Of a DNA stretch of 64,000 nucleotides, positions 10,435 through 21,082 are shown in pieces. The notes under the pieces are model-generated. The model did no database searches, was not told the origin of the DNA, and saw only the letters and a program-made list of their open reading frames with translations. Both the position numbers and the translations under genes were made by a program. This stretch comes from Nitzschia sp. DOCU1 (lineage: Eukaryota; Bacillariophyta; Bacillariophyceae; Bacillariales; Bacillariaceae), in NCBI GenBank assembly GCA_951394045.1, contig OX595989.1:1240001-1304000 (forward strand). The letters run 5' to 3'. Numbering within the stretch: position 1 is the first letter of the stretch; the number at the start of each line of letters is the position of its first letter.

Positions 10435-10710
10435 AGAAAGCAGTATGTCAACATATAGACAATATACAAACTGTTATAAATGTATGAGCCATGAGTCTAG
10501 CTAGATTGATACTGATGAGCGAAAGAAATACCACTTGAATGTATGGGTTAGTTGTTTTGATATACTGTAGATGTTGTGCAGGTTCTGTAGCTGATTTGAA
10601 ACAAGGTACAATGACAATATTGCCTCTCTTCGTGGAGGAAAGAGATTAATCTTGGCGACAATCGTCAATGGAATTGAATAGTCGACAGATGCAAAGGTGC
10701 TTCAGACCTG

Positions 10711-11748
10711 TCATGGATAGATGGACGAAGGCGTATACGTGAGGGAACAAAATTCGACAGTCAATGGACAACGTTGATAACAGGGTAAAAACTTACAACA
10801 AACCGCTTCGCCCGAGTCGAGGCTAGTAGGCTGGCAATGAGAGTTTGAAGTGCAGTCACCTGGCGCCATACCAGCCGGCAAATTGCTGGTATCTGTCGGA
10901 TGGATACCCCAATCCTGCCCCGAAAAGTGTGGAAAGCAATAGTCTGGATCTGGATATTGCGGGGGAGGATCCAGCTGCCCACTCTCGTCACTTGGGCTGC
11001 TTGTTGGGTCCGTGTCCGTGTCCGTAGTGTTTGCGGGAGCTGAGTTGAAGTTTGTGTCCCAGAGTCTGTCGCGCGGATTTGCTGGGGCCATGGTGGACGC
11101 CATGGTGGGAGCCGATTGAATTTGCTGCGAAGAATGGACAAATGTGTTTTCGTTGCACGCGCATTGCCGTTGCGGATAGTTGTTGTCCTCATCGCACAAG
11201 AGATATGAACCAAACTCACGACAGCATCCGTTTGGACACGAATTCGTTTGGCACTGAAAATCACTGAGAGGGTTTGCGGCCTTTTCCTGCAGCACGGCAC
11301 TATCCTCAAACGATTCACAGGGAAAGTGTTCCCAAACTCCCGCATAGGTGAGAGTCTTGCCATCATCGAAGACGATGCCGTCCCAGTTTTGTTGAGCGAT
11401 CGTGTCGGTACCGATGCCTACGGTTCTGTCTTGGTCTTGGCCCCCGCCTGCTCCACCTTGTTGACCCGTGATATTCTCAGCCACAGTAGTAACAGGACTT
11501 GGCGTGATAGTCTCAACCACAGTAACAGGACTTGGAGTGGGCACGGCACCCGTCACGGCGTTGTAGTTGCTACCAACAGTTGGATCTGGAGCACTTTGAG
11601 GCGTATCACCTTTTTTGCTATCAGCCTTAGTTTTCAACAGGCGATTGCGTACATTTTGTCGCTGCGACGCTTCCACCGCATGCAAGAAATCCTCCGCCAT
11701 GGCGGCCGCCAGCGCGGTAAACAATACGAGAAATCTGACAGAAAGCAT
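10711..11748 (-). CDS. Secreted Cys-rich protein of unknown function
   Basis: This 345-residue intronless protein starts with a clear signal peptide (MLSVRFLVLFTALAAAMA). A Pro/Thr/Val-rich spacer (about 70-95) with repeated TPSPVT units suggests an O-glycosylated stalk. Two Cys clusters follow: one with CPNGCC (about 165-195) and a C-terminal one with CTSNSHC and VCCKFLPCYQRC. The many paired cysteines suggest disulfide-bonded extracellular or wall-associated modules. No enzyme motif is seen. Its divergent neighbour is a secreted LRR protein that also ends in a double-Cys cluster. Function is unknown. Confidence 0.75.
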   Translation of the reverse strand: MLSVRFLVLFTALAAAMAEDFLHAVEASQRQNVRNRLLKTKADSKKGDTPQSAPDPTVGSNYNAVTGAVPTPSPVTVVETITPSPVTTVAENITGQQGGAGGGQDQDRTVGIGTDTIAQQNWDGIVFDDGKTLTYAGVWEHFPCESFEDSAVLQEKAANPLSDFQCQTNSCPNGCCREFGSYLLCDEDNNYPQRQCACNENTFVHSSQQIQSAPTMASTMAPANPRDRLWDTNFNSAPANTTDTDTDPTSSPSDESGQLDPPPQYPDPDYCFPHFSGQDWGIHPTDTSNLPAGMAPGDCTSNSHCQPTSLDSGEAVCCKFLPCYQRCPLTVEFCSLTYTPSSIYP

Positions 11749-13089
11749 GATGCTACTCTAGCTATTGATGCAAGACGATTGTAATGTGGAAGGAATGTGA
11801 AGCAAGATACCGATGGAGAGCCTCGGCCGTTGTTGCGCAAGAATGAAAATGTGGGTTCGGTGGTGATTGAGGAACTTTTTTCCTTGTGCGATGGCACTAT
11901 GGATGGGGCCGGCCGGTGTGCTTTTGGTATTTCAAAAATGGATATTCGCAGTTGATGTGTGCCGTTTGAAACGAAATCACGTGGTACGGGAATTTTCCTT
12001 TCAACGGTGTGTCGTTCCCACAGCCAATAATATGTGCCCCTGGTAGGCTGAATTTCGTACCTATGTTGTGGCGCGCGTGGCGGTGCGGCCAAATTGGAGA
12101 GCAGGTAAAGCGTGCATTTGAGGACTTCGATGTAAAGAGGCAGGAGGCTCAAATTGAATCGGTAGAAGATTATTGCGTTGAATTCAAATGGATGGTCACT
12201 TTTGCCTTCGCTCACTGCAAAAGACTTGACACAGGTGTAATTTCTTGGTTCTACTAGAATTGTCATTCACAAATGGTGACCCCCCCCCCGTCGTGTTTCT
12301 TGTTCGCCTCCGTAAATTCCGTCTTCAGCGTGGTACTGCATGAAGAACCAGCAAAAGAAGATTCATAACGAGTCGAATAGGTGCCCATCAAGGAGTTCAC
12401 TTCCACCACCTCTGCCTCCTGGTAACAATAAAAGGTACAACAACTTCCAGGTCGTCCAGGCGGATCTGCTGCATCGTCATCAAAACTATACAACAATATC
12501 TATGCAACAGTCTAGTTCCTAGAGCGGTGGCGTATCGTCCTTAGCATCTACTAGCTATTTTCGACAATTTTTCTAGACTAGGGAAGCATCGTTATGTTCG
12601 ATCTCTCGCGATCCTTGCTCTCGTATCTAACGCACACTTCGAAGATGTCTCTTGCGTTTGTGCCAAAATTGACAAGAATGACCACAACAAAGTCCGACTA
12701 ATGCGACAGCGCCCGACTTCGACGTTCAGATAACGGTTTGGCGCCAAAAATTCCCAAGATCCCGCATTTCTGTCCCACCTACTGTCTGTATGAATACCGC
12801 CACCATGCGCAGCATCACACCTCTCTCGAGTGTGACCCTCGTTACGCGGAACGCACTACTTCGGAAAGCACTGGACTAAATTGACTTGATAATTGACTGC
12901 TTCGACTTGCGTTACTGCGTTCCGAACGCGCGGTTAAGAATGATCCTGTGAAGAAATTACAGTAGAGAAATGTGCTACCGACCTCGTCACATCCGGAACC
13001 AGATTTCATGGGAACAAGATAACAGAGGCGAAAGCTTACCTTATTCTGAACGAGTAGCACACAATCGCACTCATCAATCGTTAATAACA
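11749..13089. other. Long divergent intergenic region
   Basis: About 1.3 kb separate the starts of two secreted-protein genes. A run of ten C residues lies at 12280-12289. Short frames here have no start, composition or family support; no gene is called. Confidence 0.4.
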
Positions 13090-14862
13090 ATGAGAATAAC
13101 TCAGTGGTGTATCGCGCTTTTGTTCCCGGTTACTTCCTTGGCGGGGAGGGAGAGGGGATCAAGTCATGCGAGAACAACGCAGTTTCCTCGTAGCGAATCG
13201 TATACGAGGGGACGTCGGGGTCAGGAATTATTTGGGAAGGGCGTTGAAAAAATCACTTTGGCGCCAACATTTGCCCCAACAAGAAAACCTACCTATCTGC
13301 CAACAGCACTTTCGTCGGTGGACACGGCTGATCGCGTACCGGGGCCGACAGACGACGCAAACGATGCAGTACCAATTATTGGCACGGAAACGACTGTGCC
13401 CGCGACGAAATCTCCGAAAGGACCATCGGCCGAAGCAACTGAAACCCCCTCATCAATAGATGCTGCGTCAACTGTGCCACCAGCTGTAACCGGGGAACCC
13501 GTCGTAACCATGAGTCCGTCACCTCTGCCGGTCAATGGTAACCCGAGCGCAGGACGTGAGGAACCGTCAGCACCACAGGGATCGTCGTCTGGTGAATGCG
13601 ACGGGACCATTCTCGCAAGTCTCTTTGAGGGATTCGGACAATCTGAAGACTTGTTGGCTGTAGAATCTTATCAGTGCCTGGCTTGGCAAAGAGTTACGCA
13701 ACAGGAGGGCTTCAATAATTTCGACGTCATAACGACAATGAAGTACTGGATTCTCAATTGTATTTACTTTGCTACGAACCAACCTGTCGAGGACACGGTT
13801 CTTGAAGCTCGACAAAGCCCAGGGACGACGACTTGGATAAACAGAAAAGGCTGGCAAGGAACAAATCTGGATCCATGTGATGGCTGGTTTGGAATCTCAT
13901 GTGACGATGGCGGTCGAGTGACCGAGATTCGTCTGCAACGAAACGGTCTGAGTGGCACCTTCCCGCGCGAGGTTCGGTACCTCGCCTCTGAGGGACCCTA
14001 CTCGACGGGGGCGGGCGCCCTGAAGCGGCTGGAACTTCACAACAACGAATTTCTGACCAATGACCCCACCCATAGGTGGATTTCGGAGCTCGGTCCAGGG
14101 CTGCAAGTCCTTAACTATGGTTCAACACGCTTCCAAGGGCAGCTGCCGACACTTCCATCAGGGATTGTGGAGTTCGACTGCTCTTATACACTTCACTCGG
14201 GGGAAATGTCGGAGTCTATATTTGAAGGGCTGGACAACTTGGAACTTTTGATGATGGATGGTAACAATTTCGATTCTACAGTTCCCACTACAGTTTCAGC
14301 ATTACCGAGTTTGAAATTCTTCTACATCCGGGAGGCTGGTATTCGTGGCGATCTCTCGTACATGCAAGGAATGCCAGCGATTGTGGAACATCAAGTCGAT
14401 GGAAATCCTCAGCTGACGGGCCCGATCTACTCTTTCATCGGCAAGTTAAGCACGCTGCGGTCCTTTTCGGTTGCAGACTGTGGGCTGGTACGTAAAAATG
14501 AGTTTTGAAACTCGCATCAACGGGAACTTTTCATTTCCGTATATTGTTTCTCACTCCTTTCCACTCCTCAGACTGGTACGCTACCGACAGAACTTGGCGA
14601 CCTCTCTGGAATGGTCCAGCTTTGGTTGTATGGGAATGCTTTTGTGGGGCAAATTCCTAGCGAGTATGCTCGCATGAGTGAGATACGTATTCTTGCTTTG
14701 GAAGATACGAGCCTCACTGGCAATGTCCCCATTGAGATTTGCCTTCAAAGATATGATGGGAATTTGACCACCATGTCGACAGATTGCCACGAAGACGTGG
14801 ATTGTGCGGGATTTTTCCCTACGTGTTGCTCGTGCTGCGGCCGTTCCTATTGCGGAACGTAA
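13090..14862 (+). CDS. Secreted leucine-rich repeat protein
   Basis: Exons 13090-14487 and 14572-14862 join across an 84-nt intron to give 562 residues. The ATG at 13090 opens on a signal peptide (MRITQWCIALLFPVTSLAG); an upstream in-frame ATG at 12970 would bury it. A Thr/Pro/Ser-rich low-complexity spacer (about 60-180) precedes a plant-type LRR cap (DPCDGWFGISCDDGG, about 261-275) and plant-specific LRRs of the LxGTLPTELGxL type up to about 530. The C terminus is a Cys cluster (CCSCC). There is no transmembrane segment or kinase, so it is likely extracellular. Diatoms have many such proteins, presumably for recognition or adhesion; the specific role is unknown. Confidence 0.85.
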
Positions 14863-15506
14863 AAGGAATGGCTTCATGTTGTGCTTTTCGTGTCATCGCT
14901 AATAGGGGATAGTTCGGAGTTGAGGTTGGCTGAGTATGAATGATTGTAACTTCGGAGGGATAAATGATAGCTCGTACACGAGTATTTGGGGTTAACTCTA
15001 CTGCTCTACTAGGACTCGATAGGTTAACTACCGGTACTTACTCGGGGGTAAAATGACAGTGCGAGGAAAGTGTAAGGAGGTTTCGATAGTTGAAGGGCCT
15101 CAGGACGAATTTCCGCAGAACCCATGATAACTAAGTATTTCCGCTTATTCTCCGTCCCATGACTACCGGTATGAAATCAAAACGTGTAAGAATATGCCTC
15201 AGAAGGAACGCCTGCATAAATAATAAAAAAGAGCCTTTTTGTGTTATCATAATTTTTCATCAGATGCCGCACACAAGTCTGCTGGACGAGAGATAGGATG
15301 TACAATTTTTTAGACGCCGCATCTGGAGACAAATACCTGGTATCATCATTTAACTACCGGAACGGCGGGCGCCCTCGACGAGACGGCACGGGAGAGACGC
15401 AGGAACTGGTGTTGGCGCTTCTCTCCGCACTTTGTCAACCCTCATTTCCAATACGACCGGCACCCCGTTGTTTACGATAACATGCATTAACTTGCCATCA
15501 CTAACC
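14863..15506. other. Intergenic region
   Basis: This holds the 3' flank of the LRR gene and the 5' flank of the next gene. An A-rich then T-rich stretch lies near 15220-15260. Nothing else is recognisable. Confidence 0.35.
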
Positions 15507-17063
15507 ATGGATAACTTGGATGCTCAACAGGGGGCTCTCGAGGACGATTTTTCTCGCTCCTCCAAGAGGCAAGCGCGATTCCAACCGCTCTCTGGTGCGG
15601 AATTGATGGATGGTAGCCTGGGGAACTTTTCCGATATCTCGCCGTTGGATGGCGACGACGACATTGCTCTGTTTGGTCAAAATGTCGCTCTAGAAGAAGT
15701 GAACGATATCAGCCCCGATGACGTCGACTCAATGGTGGCACAAGAAATGTTGAAACTATCCATGGGAGATCGAGAAAAAGTTTACTACGACGTGCATGGA
15801 GTCTCAAGCCCCATTCAGGAGACCCCAGAACTTCTCCAGAATTGTTTAGAGCAACTCGACTATGAGCTGAAACAGGTGGAGCAAGATTTCCCTGCATATC
15901 AGACCGCTCTCTCAATGGACTCCGACTATGTCCAAAAGCCTAAATTTCGATTGATGTTTCTACGCGCCGATCGCATGGATCCCAGACTGGCGGCGCAACG
16001 AATAGGACGACATTTCCAAGCAAAGATCGAATTGTTTGGGAGTGAGTTGTTAGTCAACGACATTACGCAGGATGATCTGGACCCAGAAACAATGCAGGCC
16101 CTCTACGATGGATCAGGTCAGACTCTACCACAAAGAGATCGGGCGGGCCGGTTGATTATTGTTGCCTTTTTGCACCAAGCCGAAATCAGTGTGGAAGCCA
16201 AGTTGCGACGGGTCTTTTATAGAATCATGGTCCAAACCGAGGATGAGGAGACACAGCGTATGGGTTGTGTGGGTATCGGTTATCTGGTGGGCGAAAGATT
16301 GACCTTTGCGACGTGGGCCCATCGGAGAGAGTGGAATTCAAAACTATCAACGTTGATGAACGCACTTCCCATTCGCTACGACGCCGGGCATGTCTGTCAT
16401 GACTCGCTGGGTTGGAAATCTTTATTTGCAATCTTCAAGATTGCAGCAACCATGTCTACTCGAGTGCGGATACGAGAGCATTACGGGAGTCAGTCAGAGA
16501 TTTTATTCAGACTCGGAACCTTTGGGATTCCTACCTCTGACTTTCCTCTGGCGGAGGATGGAACGAGATTGATAGACGCTCACGTCGACAGCTTGAGTAA
16601 ACGCAGAGTGTTGGAGCGACTGCGCAAGCAAGACCAGACCAGAGATGACCAACGATTCGTTGGTACTTCCAATAAGGGGAGTAATAGCAACGCGCCCCGG
16701 CAATTGGCTCGGGTTGTTACTCCAGGGAGAAGCGATGTTTTGCAAGGACGCGGTAAGGCAAGCTATGCTCATGTCGGTAATATTCGATTCCGAAACATAG
16801 TCATTGAGCGAACGGAATTGTACAAAGGTGCTGGATACTCCGGGAAGCGAAAAGTGAGTCGCGAGGTCGTAAACTTAATCATGTCGCAAGGGGGTAAGTT
16901 CCTCAAGGACGACGGGGCCGGTTGGGTGGAAGTAGACGACGAAACTGCGATGAAGAAGGTGAGCCACGCATTTCGCACTTTCCGGTGTCTCGAGAGCACC
17001 GGTGGCAAGTTCCCCAGTAGCAGCAGTGGCAAGCGAAGAAAGGACGAAGATGTTCCGTCGTAG
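15507..17063 (+). CDS. Diatom protein with C-terminal DUF6824-like domain
   Basis: This 518-residue intronless protein has an acidic N terminus and a block reading LSMGDREKVYYDVHGV that resembles the start of diatom CRAL-TRIO-like proteins. A middle part (about 145-340) could be the lipid-binding-like fold. The C-terminal domain (about 405-495) starts SDVLQGRGKASYAHVGNIRFR and matches the diatom-expanded DUF6824 pattern, which is often followed by a VDDETAMKKVSHAFR-type helix, as here. It ends in a basic tail (GKRRKDED). There is no signal peptide, and the location is probably cytosolic or nuclear. The true start is the ATG at 15507; the frame upstream lacks one. Function is unknown; domain names are from memory. 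Confidence 0.75.
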   Translation: MDNLDAQQGALEDDFSRSSKRQARFQPLSGAELMDGSLGNFSDISPLDGDDDIALFGQNVALEEVNDISPDDVDSMVAQEMLKLSMGDREKVYYDVHGVSSPIQETPELLQNCLEQLDYELKQVEQDFPAYQTALSMDSDYVQKPKFRLMFLRADRMDPRLAAQRIGRHFQAKIELFGSELLVNDITQDDLDPETMQALYDGSGQTLPQRDRAGRLIIVAFLHQAEISVEAKLRRVFYRIMVQTEDEETQRMGCVGIGYLVGERLTFATWAHRREWNSKLSTLMNALPIRYDAGHVCHDSLGWKSLFAIFKIAATMSTRVRIREHYGSQSEILFRLGTFGIPTSDFPLAEDGTRLIDAHVDSLSKRRVLERLRKQDQTRDDQRFVGTSNKGSNSNAPRQLARVVTPGRSDVLQGRGKASYAHVGNIRFRNIVIERTELYKGAGYSGKRKVSREVVNLIMSQGGKFLKDDGAGWVEVDDETAMKKVSHAFRTFRCLESTGGKFPSSSSGKRRKDEDVPS

Positions 17064-17598
17064 CGCCCGCATGAGAAATCCACCATGGAGCGGCAACACA
17101 GTTTCATAGCTTTGACCGCTTCTACTACTATAATGTTTGAGCAAGGCATGTCTTGATGTTATAATCTCTACCGGATTAGGTATGAACTACATGTCTAGCA
17201 CGATCGTATGTCTTCTGTGAGCTTGGCGTATATGTTCGTTCTGCTTCTTGTTGCAAAGCCATTGGACCTGTTCCGAATCCTCGCCCAAGGATCCGTAGCA
17301 TACAAACGGCAAGGGCGGCTTCGTGGAAAGTCGCCACTGTGTTAGTTCCGGCCTGTACAAAACTAGGCAGGCGATTCACGCCCTTGAGATCTTCCACCAA
17401 GCTATCCAGAAATGCTTTCTAGGTCAGAGGATACGTTTACAAACAAGTGGTCGACGGGAAAGCAGAATCTACTACGTCTTACGTCTGGTGGCGCCCGCGA
17501 TGATTCGCAGGACTTTGTCTATGTTGCACAGTAGCAGACGCACAAGCTGGCTGCGGGCGATGGAGTATCGTAATGGTAACAATAGCAAGTGTGACTGC
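17064..17598. other. Convergent intergenic spacer
   Basis: This is 3' flanking sequence of two converging genes. No supported feature is seen. Confidence 0.35.
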
Positions 17599-18313
17599 TT
17601 AGAAGAGGGGCTCGCCAGTGACCCAGTTGTGGTGGATCATACCACCGATGGCCAACATAGCCAGACGTCCATTCTTGATTTCGTTCAACTCCAATTTGGC
17701 CATGTCATCCTTGCTCTTTCCCTTGCCCAATCCCATGGGATCGAATCCAAGGTTTCCAGGAACACGGGCGGGGTCCGAAAACATGGTCTCCATAGTGACA
17801 TTTCCCTTGTTTGTCCAGAATTCCAAAACACCCATGAAGAACACAATTTGCAACATGGCGGAAGCTCCAACAACCGAAGGTCCCATGTTAGAGTCGTCAA
17901 CGTGTTGGTATCCAGGGATAGTCCAGAATTCTTGCATGACGAATCCAAGGGTGGCAAGCATGGCAGCTCGTCCGTGCTTGATCTCGGACTCACGAAGCCA
18001 CTTGATGTCGAAGTTGTCCGACAAACCAAGAGGGTCGAAGCCAACATCACCAACGTATCCCTTCAAGTTCTTGGGGTAAGTCAAAAATGGCACAGATTTG
18101 GACATTTCGGCATTGAGTCGGGTGCTCACACCAGTCTTCGACTACAAGTTGATGGATGGATACGCGCGCATGGCAGAAAGAGAAAGTTGAGTTCAACATG
18201 CCTAGCATCGAAATTTCATCGCCACTGATGCTCTAATGCAACGAGGAACCTACCTGGGGAACAAAGGCGGAAGCGGACGCCAACAAGGCGGAAAGGACGG
18301 CGACGGACTTCAT
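17599..18313 (-). CDS. Fucoxanthin-chlorophyll a/c-binding protein (LHC)
   Basis: Exons 18313-18254 and 18141-17599 are joined across a 112-nt intron to give 200 residues. It is a three-helix light-harvesting antenna protein of the thylakoid. Helix 1 carries the chlorophyll-binding motif ESEIKHGRAAMLATLGF and helix 3 carries NEIKNGRLAMLAIGG; FDPLGL appears twice in front of helices, as usual. Exon 1 is exactly 20 codons and encodes the signal peptide and plastid junction (LLASASA, then FVPQ). It looks closer to red-lineage Lhcr-type or related classes than to the major Lhcf class, but the class is not settled by eye. It diverges from ADSS. Confidence 0.93.
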
Positions 18314-18821
18314 GGTGATATCGATTAGCCTCTTGAACAATGCAAGGAAACAACAGTTGCAAAGGGAGCGCAAGGGGGGTCGTGTTGGTAGGCAGGACGA
18401 GAGAGAGCTGCTATGACGTGGGAGCATGGTGCGAGAGCCGATGTGCAGAGAGCGATCTTGCGAGGGGCAGCTTCTTGTTGAACCAACTGGATCGCGACAA
18501 CGGTGGAAGATATCGCGCGATCGATTCCGCCGAATGCTTTTTCCTTGTCATTTTGTCTGACCGATTGGGAGTTTCTTGAACTCGAGAGTTAGTGCCGCAA
18601 CGTCCCTCACGTACCAGGCACAGACGGATATGGCGGCAGACGTACAGACGGGAAAACTACGCCTCACGTTTTTCCCATCTCCGATCCGCCAACGGATCAT
18701 CCGTCATTCACTGGATGGACCGGACCGCTTCCTCCCTCCGATCTTTCTCATCGTCACCAAACCTGGGGCGAAGAAGTCGGAAGCGAACAAAACATTGGCA
18801 TCCCTATCAAAGGTTGAAATC
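18314..18821. promoter_or_regulatory. Divergent promoter region, FCP / ADSS
   Basis: This 508-nt divergent spacer has a TGACGTG core at 18414-18420, about 100 nt upstream of the FCP start, where a light-responsive bZIP could bind. Confidence 0.45.
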
Positions 18822-20442
18822 ATGTTTCGAAACGTGTTGAGATCGTCAGCGAGAACGAATGCCTTTTTGGCAGGCGCTGCTGCCGCTGTGACTGGGTCGG
18901 CGTTTGTGGCCACTGCTAGCCAGCAACAAGAAGGTGCAACGGCGTGTGCCGATAACTCTATTGTCGGCCTGTTGCAGAGTATTTCCGCGAAAGTCAATCA
19001 TATTGAGGCTGTGCTTGGAAATGTCCACGCAACCCCGGCGGTGAAGAAGCCAGGTATTGATGTTGTCCTGGGAGCTCAGTGGGGCGATGAAGGCAAAGGA
19101 AAATTAGTGGACATTTTAAGTCAGGTAGGTGATGACCAAGGTGATGGTTCGTTTTATGACTCTCGTCGTCGTCATCCGACATGATTACTGATGCTTGGCA
19201 ACGACATCTTGATATATGCAGGAATATGATGTCTGTGCTCGAGTAGCTGGTGGATCCAACGCGGGCCATACTATTGTAGTGGATGGCGTCAAGTACAAGT
19301 TTCATTTGCTTCCCAGTGGGGTACTCAACAAAGCAGCAAGTTGTGTGATTGGAAATGGAGTCGTCGTCCATATCCCCTCCTTTCTGAAGGAACTTGATGG
19401 TCTAGAAGCTAGTGGCATTGACTATAAGGGGCGCGTCTTTCTTTCGGATCGTGCCCACTTGGTCTTTGACTTTCACCAGGCGGTCGATGGAGCGTTGGAA
19501 ATGCGACTTGGACGCAACAAGATTGGTACCACCAAGAAGGGAATCGGCCCAGCCTATGCTTCCAAAATCTCGCGAAATGGTGTCCGTGTCGGTGATCTTG
19601 CAGACTGGGATTATTTCGAGCAACGTTTCCGTGCCTTGGCCGAGCACCACATGCACTCCTTCGAGGGTCTTGAGATTGATATCGAAGCAGAATTGGCATT
19701 CTACAAGAGTGTTGCCAAGCGAGTTAGTGAAATGACTTTGGACACTATTGATTACACGAATCAGCAATATAACAATGGAAAGAGGATCTTGGTGGAAGGT
19801 GCCAATGCGACAATGTTGGACATTGATTTTGGAACCTATCCATTCGTGACATCATCCAATCCTTCTATTGGCAGCGTGTTAACGGGCTTGGGCGTGAGCC
19901 CCCGCAAAGTGCGTGGTATTTTCGGTACCGTCAAGGCATACTGTACTCGTGTTGGAGAAGGGCCCTTCCCGACGGAATTGGATACGGATTTTGGAATTGG
20001 AAAGCACTTGTCACAGGTCGGAGCCGAGGTCGGTACAACGACTGGTCGTCCTAGGCGCTGCGGATGGTTGGATCTCCCCCAGCTCAAGTATTCCGTCGCC
20101 ATTAATGGCTTTACTGCATTGAACTTGACCAAGGTGGATGTCCTGACTGGATTGAAAGAGATCCAGCTCGCCGTCGCGTACAAGTGCCGCGGAAAGTACC
20201 TCTCTACCATGCCGGCAAGTTTGAGCCAGTTAGAGGATGTTGTGGTAGAGTTTGAGACTCATCCCGGGTGGGACGAAGACATTTCGAAATGCAAGACATT
20301 TGATGAGCTCCCGGAAAATTGCAAAAAGTACATTAACCGAATCGAAGATATTGTGGGCGTTCCAATAAGGTGGATCGGAGTGGGACCCAATCGTCTGGAC
20401 CAAATTGACCGCGGTGAAGAGTACGAAGTCCAGCATGAATAG
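18822..20442 (+). CDS. ADSS: Adenylosuccinate synthetase, organelle-targeted
   Basis: Exons 18822-19124 and 19222-20442 join across a 97-nt intron to give 507 residues. The enzyme makes adenylosuccinate from IMP, aspartate and GTP, the first committed step to AMP. The P-loop GAQWGDEGKGK sits at 84-94, split from the rest by the intron. GGSNAGHTIVV, NKIGTTKKGIGPAYASK, RILVEGANATMLDIDFG and TTTGRPRRCGWLD are family signatures. The N terminus (MFRNVLRSSARTNAFLAG) is basic and amphipathic, suggesting mitochondrial import, though a following GSAF could also hint at the plastid. A helical extension of about 75 residues precedes the catalytic core. Confidence 0.95.
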
Positions 20443-21082
20443 ATTTGAAACGGCTCTACTACTAGTAGCTGGTGTAGCAAAGCTGTATTAGAGACTCTAT
20501 GTGATGTTTGATTCTAGGTCGGTACCTGGTACGAGTAGTTCTAGGTTTGGTTCCTGCATTTCCTTCATTCATTCAGTCGTGGCCCAACTCCGCGCGTTGC
20601 CGCCAACACCTGCGAGTAGGGCGCCCGCCAGTCCAATCACATGATCCAACTCCGCTTTTTGATATGCGCGAGGCATATTCAGGTATCGCGCATGCCCACC
20701 CGAACATTCTGACAACCCTCGCTGGGGCTCGCTCGGTTCCCGCGGTTCTTCCTCTTCTCGCCCTTCTAGCACGCTTGAGTGAGTACACTGCACTGCGCAG
20801 TGGCAACCATATTACTTCGCAACGGGTAAAATTTTTTATTTCAACCGAGGTCAATGTTATTGATTTCGAGATTTTCATTGGGACGACGCACCTCTGATAT
20901 TCCAGTCGAGCCGCTTCCTGTTTCCGTCGACGTGTGGCGTGGAAGATTGTAACCACCAGAACAAGCTTGCAATTTTCTGCTGAGAACCGACAACGGTAGT
21001 CAGTCTTCGTTTCAGGGCCCGCCATTTTGCATCTGCGCCTCTTTGTCAAAGCGTGCTCTCAGGCCTGATCGATTGACGATTC
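20443..21082. other. Intergenic region
   Basis: This holds the 3' flank of ADSS and the 5' flank of the His-rich gene. Open frames on both strands here overlap each other and lack family signals; none is supported. Confidence 0.35.

Noticed and set aside
12009..12257. Plus-strand open frame in the long intergenic region
   Set aside because: It is short, without family features; the region is otherwise stop-rich.
12280..12289. Run of ten C residues
   Set aside because: A simple homopolymer with no context; possibly a sequencing-prone site, but not a feature in its own right.
20573..21049. Minus-strand open frame of 158 codons
   Set aside because: It overlaps another frame on the plus strand, is Arg-rich as expected of chance translation, and has no domain or signal.
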